Source: an uncultured Clostridia bacterium
GTDB taxonomy: Bacteria > Bacillota > Clostridia > Christensenellales > Borkfalkiaceae
Assembly: GCA_944363395.1 (NCBI GenBank)
Contig: CALVUC010000003.1
Location: 22,727 to 86,726, forward strand
Length of the DNA: 64,000 nt
Direction of reading: 5' to 3'
The notes below the pieces were generated by a model. It was not told the origin of the DNA. It saw only the letters and a program-made list of their open reading frames with translations, and did no database searches. Shown here piece by piece: positions 56,715-64,000 of the stretch. Positions within the stretch are counted from its first letter, which is position 1. Each line of letters starts with the position of its first letter. A program made the translations under genes and the position numbers.

Positions 56715-58142
56715 ATGCGCAATCTTACCCTTCTGACAGATCTGTATCAGCTCACGATGGGGCAGGGCTACTTCACCGAGGGCAAGCACACCGAGCGCGC
56801 CGTCTTTGACGTCTTTTTCCGCCCCAACAAGCTCATCACCTATTCGGTGGCGGCGGGCATGGAACAGGCGGCGGAGTATCTTGAAAACCTGCACTTCGAC
56901 GGGGAGGACATCGACTATCTCCGCTCGCTCGGCATCTTTACCGAGGACTACCTCTCCTGCCTTCGGGATCTCCGCTTCACGGGGGACGTGACTGCCGTGC
57001 GCGAAGGGGAGATCGTCTTTCCCTATGAACCCATCCTCTCCGTCTCGGCGCCCATGCTCGAAGCGCAGCTCGTCGAAACGGCGCTCCTGACCTTTATCAA
57101 CCATCAGACGCTCATCGCTTCCAAGGCGGCGAAGATCTGCGCGGCGGCGGGCGGCGGCGTGATGGAGTTCGGTCTGCGGCGTGCGCAGGGGGCGGACGCG
57201 GGCATCTACGGCGCGCGGGCTGCGATGATCGGCGGCTGCGTCGGCACGTCCAACGTCTATGCGGGCAAGCTGTTCGACGTCCCCGTCTCGGGGACGATGG
57301 CGCACAGCTGGGTGATGAATTTTCCTTCCGAGCTGGAGGCGTTCCGCGCCTACGCGAAGAGCTTTCCCGACAACTGCCTGCTGCTCGTCGATACCTACGA
57401 CACCCTTCGCAGCGGCGTGCCGAACGCCGTTACGGTATTTCGCGAACTGCGGGCTGCGGGGCATGAGCCGAAGGGCATCCGCCTCGATTCGGGCGACCTT
57501 GCCTATCTTTCCAAGGCGGCGCGCGCGATGCTCGACGAAGCGGGCTTTGAAAACGCCGTCATCTGCGCGTCGGGCGATCTCGACGAGACGCTCATCCGTT
57601 CCCTGAAGGCGCAGGGCGCGCGCATCGATACCTGGGGGGTCGGCACCAAGCTCATCACGAGCGCCGATATGCCCGCGCTGGGCGGCGTGTATAAACTCGC
57701 CGCCGTCTATGAAGGGGGCAGGGAAGTCCCCAAGATCAAGCTCTCGGATACGACGGAGAAGATCACGAATCCGGGCGTCAAGGAGGTCTACCGCCTCTAT
57801 GACAGACCCACGGGCAAGGCGATCGCCGATCTCATCACCCGCGCGGGCGAGAAGATCGACGAAACGAGGCCGCTCACCATCTTCCATCCCGTTGACACAT
57901 GGAAGCGCATGACGCTCACCGATTTTACCGTCCGTAGGCTCCGCGAGCCTCTCTTTGCGGCGGGAAAGCGCGTCGCGCCCCGATATTCCCTTGCGGAGAT
58001 CGCCGCCTACCGCGCGCGCGAGCAGGGGAACTTCTGGGAGGAGTACCTGCGGCAGGATATGCCGCACATCTACAAGGTCGATCTTTCGGATGAGCTCTAC
58101 CGCTTAAAGAAGCAGCTCGTCGAACAGTTCGGCGCACAGTGA
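56715..58142 (+). CDS. pncB: Nicotinate phosphoribosyltransferase
   Basis: A 475-residue NAD-salvage enzyme (nicotinate + PRPP to NaMN). N-terminal [11 protein letters not shown], the R-R-A-Q-G-A-D-A-G block near 156, G-T-M-A-H-S-W with the phosphorylatable histidine near 197, and R-L-D-S-G-D-L near 256. It lies three bases after lgt in the same transcript. Confidence 0.94.
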   Translation: MRNLTLLTDLYQLTMGQGYFTEGKHTERAVFDVFFRPNKLITYSVAAGMEQAAEYLENLHFDGEDIDYLRSLGIFTEDYLSCLRDLRFTGDVTAVREGEIVFPYEPILSVSAPMLEAQLVETALLTFINHQTLIASKAAKICAAAGGGVMEFGLRRAQGADAGIYGARAAMIGGCVGTSNVYAGKLFDVPVSGTMAHSWVMNFPSELEAFRAYAKSFPDNCLLLVDTYDTLRSGVPNAVTVFRELRAAGHEPKGIRLDSGDLAYLSKAARAMLDEAGFENAVICASGDLDETLIRSLKAQGARIDTWGVGTKLITSADMPALGGVYKLAAVYEGGREVPKIKLSDTTEKITNPGVKEVYRLYDRPTGKAIADLITRAGEKIDETRPLTIFHPVDTWKRMTLTDFTVRRLREPLFAAGKRVAPRYSLAEIAAYRAREQGNFWEEYLRQDMPHIYKVDLSDELYRLKKQLVEQFGAQ

Positions 58143-58150
58143 GGTCTGCC

Positions 58151-58639
58151 GTGTTCGGAATGTATACCAAAAAGGATGTGGAAAAACTCGTCGAGCGCCT
58201 GCGGGAGGAGTACGACGGAGCGCTCGCCGCGCAGCAGCGCGCGGCGGAGGAATTGAAGGCGGAGAACCGCGCGCTCTCGGCGCGCCTCTCGCAGCTCGAA
58301 GCGGAGCGCAGCGCCGTCTCCGATGCGCTCATCGGCGCCGTCAAGGCGGGCGAACGCATCAAACAGGAGCGCGCGGACGCCGCGGAGAATGAAAATAAGG
58401 AACTTTCCCTGCTCATCGGGAAGTGCCGTCTCCTGCTCGCCGACCTGACTGCAAAATATCCCGACGAAGAGGACGTCAGGTCCTTTGCGGCGTTCGTGGA
58501 CGCCCTGCAGGAGGAGGCGGGCGAGGAGGACTCGCTCGATATGGAGGAAGTGCTCGCGCCCAAACAGCCCCTGGATCTTGCCAAACTGTGCAAAGATCTG
58601 GGACTGATGGAGGAAGAAGCGGAGACCAAGGACGCATGA
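58151..58639 (+). CDS. Coiled-coil protein of unknown function
   Basis: A 162-residue protein, starting with GTG (GAGG six bases upstream); other in-frame starts are GTG 58139 and ATG 58160. The first 90 residues form a long coiled coil (K-K-D-V-E-K-L-V-E-R-L-R-E-E-Y, heptads of Leu, Ala and Glu), then an acidic C-terminal half. The layout recalls DivIVA-like or septum-associated proteins, but the DivIVA N-terminal motif is not convincing. It overlaps lspA by four bases. Confidence 0.72.
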   Translation: MFGMYTKKDVEKLVERLREEYDGALAAQQRAAEELKAENRALSARLSQLEAERSAVSDALIGAVKAGERIKQERADAAENENKELSLLIGKCRLLLADLTAKYPDEEDVRSFAAFVDALQEEAGEEDSLDMEEVLAPKQPLDLAKLCKDLGLMEEEAETKDA

Positions 58640-59259
58640 ACGTAAAAAAATACTACAAACAAGTGATGATCGCGCTCGGCTGCGGGCTGCTCTTCTGCGG
58701 GCTGCTCGCCGTCGATCTCGGGAGCAAGGCGCTTGCGGAGTGGTATCATGAGGCGCACGGGCTCGCGCAGTCCGAGTATTTCCTCGGCTTCATCCGCCTG
58801 ACCTACGCGCAGAATTATGACGTCGCCTACGGGATCATCGGGCAGATCTTTGAAGATCCCGCGCAGCAGGAGATCGCGATGCAGTTCGTTCTCTACGGCA
58901 CCGTCGTGCTCGTGCTGCTCATCGCCGCCATGTTCTTCACCATTTTCCGCAAGAACCTTCCCGTGCGGATCTGTCTTGCCGTCGTGGAGGCGGGCGCGCT
59001 CGGCAATATGATCGACCGCTTTGTCCTCGGCTATGTGCGCGACTTCATCGACGTGCGCCCCATCGGCTTCAATATCTGCAATATCGCCGATATCTTTATC
59101 ACGGGCGGCATCGTCGCCGTGCTCGTGTGCGTCCTGTTCATCGGCAAAGACGCCGTGTTCCCCGCGAGCCAAAAGTGGCGGGAGGAGGCGAAGCGCGAGG
59201 ATGCGGCGCGCGAGGCGCGTGAACGGGCGAAAAAGGACGCCGCGGAGCATCATGACTGA
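58636..59259 (+). CDS. lspA: Signal peptidase II (lipoprotein)
   Basis: A 207-residue membrane aspartyl protease that cleaves lipoprotein signal peptides after Lgt action. Four helices; catalytic aspartates lie in G-N-M-I-D-R-F and N-I-A-D-I-F-I. The usual N-x-G-x-x-F-G segment reads N-Y-D-V-A-Y-G. A charged tail of about 40 residues is unusual. ATGA-type overlaps join it to both neighbours. Confidence 0.93.
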   Translation: MNVKKYYKQVMIALGCGLLFCGLLAVDLGSKALAEWYHEAHGLAQSEYFLGFIRLTYAQNYDVAYGIIGQIFEDPAQQEIAMQFVLYGTVVLVLLIAAMFFTIFRKNLPVRICLAVVEAGALGNMIDRFVLGYVRDFIDVRPIGFNICNIADIFITGGIVAVLVCVLFIGKDAVFPASQKWREEAKREDAAREARERAKKDAAEHHD

Positions 59260-60172
59260 ATACGTTGCGGAGGGGAGCGCCCGCGTCGACGTCTTTTTGG
59301 CGGAGAGGGCGGGGATCACCCGCTCCGCCGTCAAAAGGCTCGCGGACGAGGGCAATGTCTGCGTGGACGGCGTCCCCGTCAAGGCGGGACACGTCGTCAA
59401 AGCGGGGAGCGTCGTTTCGGTCGAGATCCCCGCGCCCGCGCCCGTCGCGGCGCAGCCCGAAGATCTTCCCCTTGACATCGTCTACGAGGACGAGGACATC
59501 GCCGTCGTCAACAAGCCCCGCGGCATGACCGTTCATGCGGGGGCGGGCGTTTCGCACGGCACCCTTGTCAATGCGCTGCTCTTCCGGCTCCATTCGCTGA
59601 GCGGCGTGGGCGGCGCGCTGCGCCCCGGCATCGTCCACCGTATCGACAAGGACACCACGGGGCTTCTGGCAGTCGCCAAGAACGACGCGGCGCATCTCTC
59701 CCTTGCGCGGCAGATCGAGGAAAAGTCCGCGCACCGCGAATACGTCGCCCTGCTCGAGGGCGTCCTCAAACAGGACGAGGGGCGGGTGGAGACGCGCATC
59801 GGGCGCGATCCCAAGGACAGGCTCAAAATGGCGGTCCTGCCTGCGGGCGGAAGGCTCGCCGTCACCGATTACCGCGTGGAGGAACGCTTTTCTTCCCACA
59901 CGCTCGTACGCTTCGTCCTGCAGACGGGGCGTACCCATCAGATCCGTGTCCATGCGAGATATCTCGGTCATCCCGTCGTGGGAGACAGGACGTACGGCTA
60001 TAAAAAACAGCGCTTCTCTTTGGACGGACAGCTCCTTCATGCGCAGAAACTGACGCTCACGCACCCGAAAACGGGGGAACGTATGACGTTTTTTGCGCCG
60101 CTGCCCGCCGATTTTCAGAACGTGCTCGCCATTTTACGGCGGGAGGAGGGACACCATGCAGATCATGAATAG
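59252..60172 (+). CDS. rluD: RluD-type 23S rRNA/tRNA pseudouridine synthase
   Basis: A 306-residue enzyme with N-terminal S4 RNA-binding domain and catalytic H-R-I-D-K-D-T-T-G-L (about 130-139, Asp catalytic), plus the C-terminal G-R-T-H-Q-I-R-V-H motif. Known order lspA-rluD-pyrR of Firmicutes. It overlaps lspA by eight bases and pyrR by 17. Confidence 0.94.
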   Translation: MTEYVAEGSARVDVFLAERAGITRSAVKRLADEGNVCVDGVPVKAGHVVKAGSVVSVEIPAPAPVAAQPEDLPLDIVYEDEDIAVVNKPRGMTVHAGAGVSHGTLVNALLFRLHSLSGVGGALRPGIVHRIDKDTTGLLAVAKNDAAHLSLARQIEEKSAHREYVALLEGVLKQDEGRVETRIGRDPKDRLKMAVLPAGGRLAVTDYRVEERFSSHTLVRFVLQTGRTHQIRVHARYLGHPVVGDRTYGYKKQRFSLDGQLLHAQKLTLTHPKTGERMTFFAPLPADFQNVLAILRREEGHHADHE

Positions 60173-60677
60173 CGAGGAGATGCGCCGCGCCGTCACCCGC
60201 CTTGCCATGCAGGCGGCGGAGGCGTGCAAGGGGACGGACTTCGTCCTCATCGGCATCCGCACGCGGGGCGTCATCCTGGCGCGCAGGATGCAGAGAGAGC
60301 TCGCGCGGCTGGAGGGCGCCGAGATCCCCGTGGGCATCCTCGATATCTCCCTCTACCGCGACGACCTTCTGGGCGGCTGCGACGCCGTCTACAAGGGCAG
60401 CGAGATCGGCTTTGACATCGAAGGCAGGCAGGTCGTCTTGTGCGACGACGTGCTCTATACGGGCAGGACGGTGCGCGCGGCGCTCGCCGCGCTCTCCTCG
60501 CTGGGAAGGGCGCGCGCCGTACGGCTGTTCACGCTCATCGACCGCGGTCACCGCGAGCTTCCCTTCCGTGCGGACGGCGTCGGCAAGAGCGTTCCGACAT
60601 CGCGTTCGGAGCGCATCGTGGTGCATTTTACGGAGACGGACAAAGAGGACTGCGTGGAACTCTTCAAAGGGGACTGA
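60156..60677 (+). CDS. pyrR: Bifunctional pyr operon regulator / uracil phosphoribosyltransferase
   Basis: A 173-residue PRTase-fold protein with PRPP motif V-V-L-C-D-D-V-L-Y-T-G-R-T (about 89-101), the L-I-G-I-R-T-R-G-V segment near 30 and the G-I-L-D-I-S-L-Y-R-D-D motif. In Bacillus it binds pyr mRNA to promote attenuation. No pyr biosynthesis gene or PyrR-binding leader is in the window apart from pyrH, where none was recognised. GGGAGGAGGG precedes ATG. Confidence 0.94.
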   Translation: MQIMNSEEMRRAVTRLAMQAAEACKGTDFVLIGIRTRGVILARRMQRELARLEGAEIPVGILDISLYRDDLLGGCDAVYKGSEIGFDIEGRQVVLCDDVLYTGRTVRAALAALSSLGRARAVRLFTLIDRGHRELPFRADGVGKSVPTSRSERIVVHFTETDKEDCVELFKGD

Positions 60678-60678
60678 T

Positions 60679-61020
60679 ATGGCACAAAAACAAACGGAAA
60701 AGAAGGAGCAGCAACATAAGCCCGCCAAAAAGACGGTGATCCCGAACGGGTTTATCGATCTCGTCGCCTTTATCGCGCTCGGCGCGGCGGCGGTGATGCT
60801 CGTCATCGGACCCATTCTGGGCTGGATCCTCGAACAGACGGGCGGTCAGGTCATCATGCAGGCGCTCAGCCTCGTGGCGCAGTACTGCCTGCTCATCGCC
60901 ATCGCCATTCCCGGCTGGCGCTTTGTGCGCGGCAGGAGAAAGGGCTGGAAGATCGCATACTTTATTTTTCTCGCCGTCTATGTCGCGGGGACCATCCTCG
61001 GCGTGACGGTCGGCATCTGA
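60679..61020 (+). CDS. Small three-helix membrane protein
   Basis: A 113-residue protein with a basic Gln/Lys-rich N-terminus and three membrane helices (about 26-50, 57-79, 90-112). No family was recognised. Its start overlaps no gene but lies two bases after pyrR, with AAAGGGG as ribosome site. Position inside the lgt-plsY run suggests an envelope role; inference only. Confidence 0.72.
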   Translation: MAQKQTEKKEQQHKPAKKTVIPNGFIDLVAFIALGAAAVMLVIGPILGWILEQTGGQVIMQALSLVAQYCLLIAIAIPGWRFVRGRRKGWKIAYFIFLAVYVAGTILGVTVGI

Positions 61021-61030
61021 CGGAGGGAAT

Positions 61031-62341
61031 ATGTTACCTGTCATTGCAATCGTCGGACGTCCCAACGTCGGAAAGAGCACCTTCTTCAACAAGGTCGCGG
61101 GGCGCAAGATCGCCATCACGGAAAACAGGCCCGGCGTCACGCGCGACCGCATCACCGCAGACTGCGAGTGGCGCGGGCGTCCCTTCACGCTCATCGATAC
61201 GGGCGGCATCGAGCTCAAGAGCGAGGACACGATGTGGAAGCAGATCGCCCTGCAGGCGCAGGCGGCGGTCGAAATGGCGGACGTCATCCTCTTTTTCACG
61301 GACGGCAGGGAGGGGCTGACGAGCTCCGATCACGACGTCGCAGACTATCTCCGCCGCTCCCGGAAGCCCGTCGTGCTCGTCGTCAACAAGATCGACGACT
61401 ATTCGCCCGACAGGCTGTTTGAGTTCTACTCGCTGGGGCTCGGGGAGCCCGTTGCCGTCTCGAGCGAACATTCGCGCGGGATCGGCGACGCGCTGGACGC
61501 CGCGGTCGCATCCTTCCCGCAGGGGGAGGAGCGGACGGACGATTCGTTGAAGATCGCCGTCGTCGGCAAGCCCAATGCGGGAAAATCTTCGCTCGTCAAC
61601 CGCCTTCTGGGACAGGAGCGCACCATCGTCACCCCCATTGCGGGGACGACGCGCGACGCCGTCGATACCCGTTTCGAGCGGGACGGGCAGGCGTACACCA
61701 TCATCGATACGGCGGGCATCCGCCGCAAGCGCTCCGTCGAGGACGACGTGGAGTACTATTCCGTGCTGCGCGCCTTTGACGCCGTGCGCCGCGCCGACGT
61801 CTGCCTGCTCGTCGTGGACGCGCAGGAGGGCATCACCGAACAGGACCTGAAGATCGTCGGCTACGTCCACGAGCAGGGCAAGCCCTCCGTCATCGTCATG
61901 AACAAGTGGGACGTCATCGAAAAGGACACCCATACCGTACAGAAGTTCGAGGCGACGCTCAAAGAAGAGCTCAAATTCATGGACTATTTCCGCTCGGCGT
62001 ACGTCTCGGCAAAGACGGGACAGCGCACGGAAAAGCTGCTTGCGCTCGCCAAAGAAGTGTACGAACACGCAAGTTTCCGTGTGCCGACGGGCGCGCTCAA
62101 CGACCTTCTTGCGGACGCGATGCGCGTTTCGGAGCCGCCGTCCTATCTCGGAAGGCGCCTCAAACTCTATTACGCCTCGCAGGTCGACGTCCGTCCGCCG
62201 CTGTTCGTGCTCATCGTCAACGATGAAAAGCTGCTGCACTTCTCGTACGCGCGCTATCTTGAAAACACCATCCGCAGCGCCTACGATTTTTCGGGAACGC
62301 CCATCCGCATCAAACTTCGCAATAAAAAAGAGGACGAATGA
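61031..62341 (+). CDS. der: Ribosome biogenesis GTPase Der (EngA)
   Basis: A 436-residue protein with two tandem GTPase domains: G-R-P-N-V-G-K-S-T-F near residue 8 and G-K-P-N-A-G-K-S-S-L near 180, each with D-T-G-G/D-T-A-G-I and N-K-x-D, plus a KH-like C-terminal domain. Acts in 50S assembly. GGAGGGA precedes ATG; der-plsY order is conserved. Confidence 0.96.
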   Translation: MLPVIAIVGRPNVGKSTFFNKVAGRKIAITENRPGVTRDRITADCEWRGRPFTLIDTGGIELKSEDTMWKQIALQAQAAVEMADVILFFTDGREGLTSSDHDVADYLRRSRKPVVLVVNKIDDYSPDRLFEFYSLGLGEPVAVSSEHSRGIGDALDAAVASFPQGEERTDDSLKIAVVGKPNAGKSSLVNRLLGQERTIVTPIAGTTRDAVDTRFERDGQAYTIIDTAGIRRKRSVEDDVEYYSVLRAFDAVRRADVCLLVVDAQEGITEQDLKIVGYVHEQGKPSVIVMNKWDVIEKDTHTVQKFEATLKEELKFMDYFRSAYVSAKTGQRTEKLLALAKEVYEHASFRVPTGALNDLLADAMRVSEPPSYLGRRLKLYYASQVDVRPPLFVLIVNDEKLLHFSYARYLENTIRSAYDFSGTPIRIKLRNKKEDE

Positions 62342-62365
62342 TCCTCATCGTTCGGGAGAGAGACT

Positions 62366-63112
62366 ATGACGCAGCTTTCCATTGCGCAATCGTGGTATTG
62401 GTTCGTCTTGATGGCGGTCGTCTGCTATCTGATCGGCTGTTTCAACTTTGCGGTGATCATCGCCAAGGCGAAGCATAAGGATGTACACAAGATCGGCAGC
62501 GGCAACCCCGGCACGATGAACATGAGCCGTGAGTTCGGGCTGAAGATCGGGCTGCTCAATTTCCTGCTGGACGCCTGTAAGGGCGGCGTTGCGGCGATGG
62601 TCAGCTTTTTTATCTTCCGCGGCTACGTCTTTGAAGGGACGCAGGTGCTCGTCTCCGATTTCACGCGCTATCTCTGCGGGCTGTTCGTCATCATCGGGCA
62701 TATCTGGCCCGTGACGATGAAATTCCGGGGCGGGAAGGGCATCGCGTCGAGCATGGGGCTCTTCTGGTTCTGCCTCGGCTGCGAGGACCCGTGGAATATC
62801 CTCTGGGTGTTCATCTTCCTCTTGTTCGGCATCGTCGGCTACATTGCGCTCACGGAGTGGGGCTCGATGGGCTCTCTTCTCGGTGTGACGGGGCTGTCCG
62901 TCTGGCAGGGGCTCATCCTCTATTTCCGCTATGCGCCCATCGGGATGCTGCAAAACGGCTGGGTCGTCTGTGTGTTCATGCTCATCCTTGCGCTCAACGT
63001 GCTCACATGGTTCGCGCATCGGAAAAATCTCGTGCGGCTGTTTGCGGGAGAAGAACACCGCACGTCCGTCAAGAAACTCTCCAAAGGCAAGCGCGGGACG
63101 GAGAATATGTGA
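62366..63112 (+). CDS. plsY: Acyl-phosphate:glycerol-3-phosphate acyltransferase
   Basis: A 248-residue membrane enzyme starting phospholipid synthesis. Motif G-S-G-N-P-G-T-M-N (about 44-52) and the second motif G-G-K-G-I-A-S-S-M-G (about 123-132) are present; about six membrane helices. Slightly longer than the usual 200 because of inserted loops. Last gene of the run, directly followed by the hairpin repeats. Confidence 0.94.
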   Translation: MTQLSIAQSWYWFVLMAVVCYLIGCFNFAVIIAKAKHKDVHKIGSGNPGTMNMSREFGLKIGLLNFLLDACKGGVAAMVSFFIFRGYVFEGTQVLVSDFTRYLCGLFVIIGHIWPVTMKFRGGKGIASSMGLFWFCLGCEDPWNILWVFIFLLFGIVGYIALTEWGSMGSLLGVTGLSVWQGLILYFRYAPIGMLQNGWVVCVFMLILALNVLTWFAHRKNLVRLFAGEEHRTSVKKLSKGKRGTENM

Positions 63113-63118
63113 AAAGGG

Positions 63119-63469
63119 GTTCACGAATTTTTGCGAGCAAAGGCTCGTAAAAATTCCGTGATATTGAGAGAAAACGCCGCCGCGGCGAGACTGCGGCTCG
63201 TTTTCTCTCTGCAAGCGAATTTTAAGGGCTTCCCATTCTACTTCGCTTGCATTCACTCTTTCCCCCTAAGCCAAAGGGTTGGCAAATCGGGTACCGCTGC
63301 GCAGGGAGACCCTGCTTGCGGCATGATTTGGTTCACACTTTTTCTTTCGAACTGACGAAAGAAAAAGTCGTGAGGAAAAAGGAAAACCCGCGGGCGCGCC
63401 GAAGGCTGACCGCGGGTTTTCCTCTGCGCGGGCAATGGCAACATTTTACGCCCGCGCATTCACCTTTCC
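63119..63469. repeat. Multi-hairpin repeat unit, copy 1 (351 bp)
   Basis: Non-coding unit made of consecutive inverted repeats: 63125-63156; 63166-63209 (11-bp arms GAGAGAAAACG/CGTTTTCTCTC); 63211-63250 (9-bp arms); 63283-63330 with a nested GCAGGG/CCCTGC; 63338-63367 (12-bp arms CTTTTTCTTTCG/CGAAAGAAAAAG); 63381-63422 (13-bp arms GGAAAACCCGCGG/CCGCGGGTTTTCC); 63426-63457 (8-bp arms). A near-identical copy follows at +425. Confidence 0.92.
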
Positions 63470-63543
63470 CCCAAAGCGCTGCACGCGCAAACAGGGGCGC
63501 AAAAGGCATAACAAGTGACGCCTTTTGCAGCGATCAAAAACAA
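63470..63543. other. Spacer between the repeat copies, with one more hairpin
   Basis: 74 bases containing GCAAAAGGC/GCCTTTTGC (about 63500-63529), 9-bp arms. No gene is seen. Confidence 0.7.
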
Positions 63544-63894
63544 GTTCACGAATTTTTGCGAGCAAAGGCTCGTAAAAATTCCGTGATGTTGAGAGAAAAC
63601 GCCGCCGCGGCGAGACTGCGGCTCGTTTTCTCTCTGCAAGCGAATTGCAAGGGCTTCCCATTCTACTTCGCTTGCATTCACTCTTTCCCCCTAAGCCAAA
63701 GGGTTGGCAAATCGGGTACCGCTGCGCAGGGAGACCCTGCTTGCGGCATGATTTGGTTCACACTTTTTCTTTCGAACTGACGAAAGAAAAAGTCGTGAGA
63801 AAAAGGAAAAACCCGCGGGCACGCCGAAGGCTGACCGCGGGTTTTCCTCTGCGCGGGCAATGGCAACATTTTACGCCCGCGCATTCACCTTTCC
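63544..63894. repeat. Multi-hairpin repeat unit, copy 2 (351 bp)
   Basis: Same length and hairpin set as copy 1, offset 425. The few differences (for example ATATTGAG to ATGTTGAG, TTTTAAGG to TTGCAAGG) lie outside the stem arms or in loops. Confidence 0.92.
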
Positions 63895-63907
63895 TCTGAA
63901 TATGAAA

Positions 63908-63941
63908 ACCGCGCGGCTTTTGTAAAGCCGCGCGGTCTTTG
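63908..63941 (-). terminator. Terminator of the minus-strand gene at the right edge
   Basis: A 13-bp stem ACCGCGCGGCTTT/AAAGCCGCGCGGT (63908-63920 with 63924-63936), three-base loop; on the minus strand it is followed by TTTTC. Confidence 0.8.
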
Positions 63942-63947
63942 TTTTCG

Positions 63948-64000
63948 TTACTTTTCGATGAGGCTCCTGCCCGTCATTTCGGGAGGGATGGGAAGTCCCA
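63948..64000 (-). CDS. C-terminal end of a phosphoglycerate mutase-like protein (partial)
   Basis: Only the last 16 codons are in the window: G-L-P-I-P-P-E-M-T-G-R-S-L-I-E-K, then stop. The L-P-x-P-x-E-M-T-G-x-S-L-I ending is typical of cofactor-independent phosphoglycerate mutase (GpmI) and related alkaline-phosphatase-superfamily enzymes. The rest lies beyond the edge. Confidence 0.55.
   Translation of the reverse strand, partial: GLPIPPEMTGRSLIEK

Noticed and set aside
63119-63894. Possible CRISPR array
   Set aside because: The repeats are two 351-bp units, not short repeats with unique spacers, and no cas gene is present.
1-64000. tRNA or rRNA genes
   Set aside because: Looked for T-arm GGTTCGA-type sequences with matching acceptor stems and for rRNA core sequences; none was convincing.

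Overview
The window reads as a chromosome segment of a GC-rich, spore-forming, anaerobic member of the Bacillota (Clostridia-like). Evidence seen in the sequence: a sporulation-type sigma factor end next to an anti-sigma-like ATPase, CotF-like coat proteins, a reverse rubrerythrin, an A-type flavodiiron protein with rubredoxin, type III glutamine synthetase, a THF riboswitch in front of an ECF transporter S component, and several lipoproteins with typical lipoboxes. Gene order such as rpsB-tsf / pyrH-frr-uppS-cdsA-dxr-rseP and lspA-rluD-pyrR is typical of Firmicutes. A Christensenellales or Borkfalkiaceae-like origin is only a guess. Most genes are housekeeping, and no tRNA, rRNA or CRISPR array was recognised.

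Layout. 1-7.9 kb: sigma/anti-sigma pair, PucR-type regulator plus S41 protease, small unknown genes, a cysteine desulfurase-like gene divergent from a DUF3343 putative Se/S carrier, nth, small coat-like genes, ychF. 8-21.5 kb: argS-HAD phosphatase, reverse rubrerythrin, a large membrane protein, ECF sigma with a membrane-anchored partner, an epimerase, a TetR regulator with an operator, flavodiiron protein plus rubredoxin, lon-engB, and a lipoprotein joining two Ig-like domains to a TlpA thioredoxin. 21.7-35.7 kb: the translation/envelope cluster rpsB-tsf-...-pyrH-frr-uppS-cdsA-dxr-rseP, interrupted by an AT-rich island (about 23.4-29.1 kb). 35.8-53.5 kb: BNR glycosidase-like protein, HD nucleotidase, metallo-beta-lactamase-fold protein, PPTase, amino acid kinase, asnA, RecD-like helicase, aspS, glutamine synthetase III, dut, a trmB-alcohol dehydrogenase fused frame, a glycosyltransferase and an ABC exporter. 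53.6-63.1 kb: DUF421/DUF4363, THF-riboswitch-controlled folT-like gene, and a nine-gene run lgt-pncB-(coiled coil)-lspA-rluD-pyrR-(membrane)-der-plsY. 63.1-63.9 kb: two copies of a non-coding unit built almost entirely of consecutive hairpins. The window ends in the 3' end of a minus-strand phosphoglycerate mutase-like gene.

Most unusual features. (1) The island between tsf and pyrH is flanked by 75-bp direct repeats of the tsf terminator. It holds reiterated promoter/leader units with a conserved 19-codon upstream ORF, paralogous lipoproteins, signal-peptide remnants, and an 858-residue secreted protein combining a metzincin-like zinc site with a Hint domain. (2) Four genes (nth, an HD nucleotidase, a PPTase and a RecD-like helicase) have the -10 box exactly six bases before ATG and no ribosome binding site, so they should be leaderless. 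(3) trmB runs without a stop codon into an iron-type alcohol dehydrogenase that has its own internal ribosome binding site. (4) The multi-hairpin repeats after plsY.
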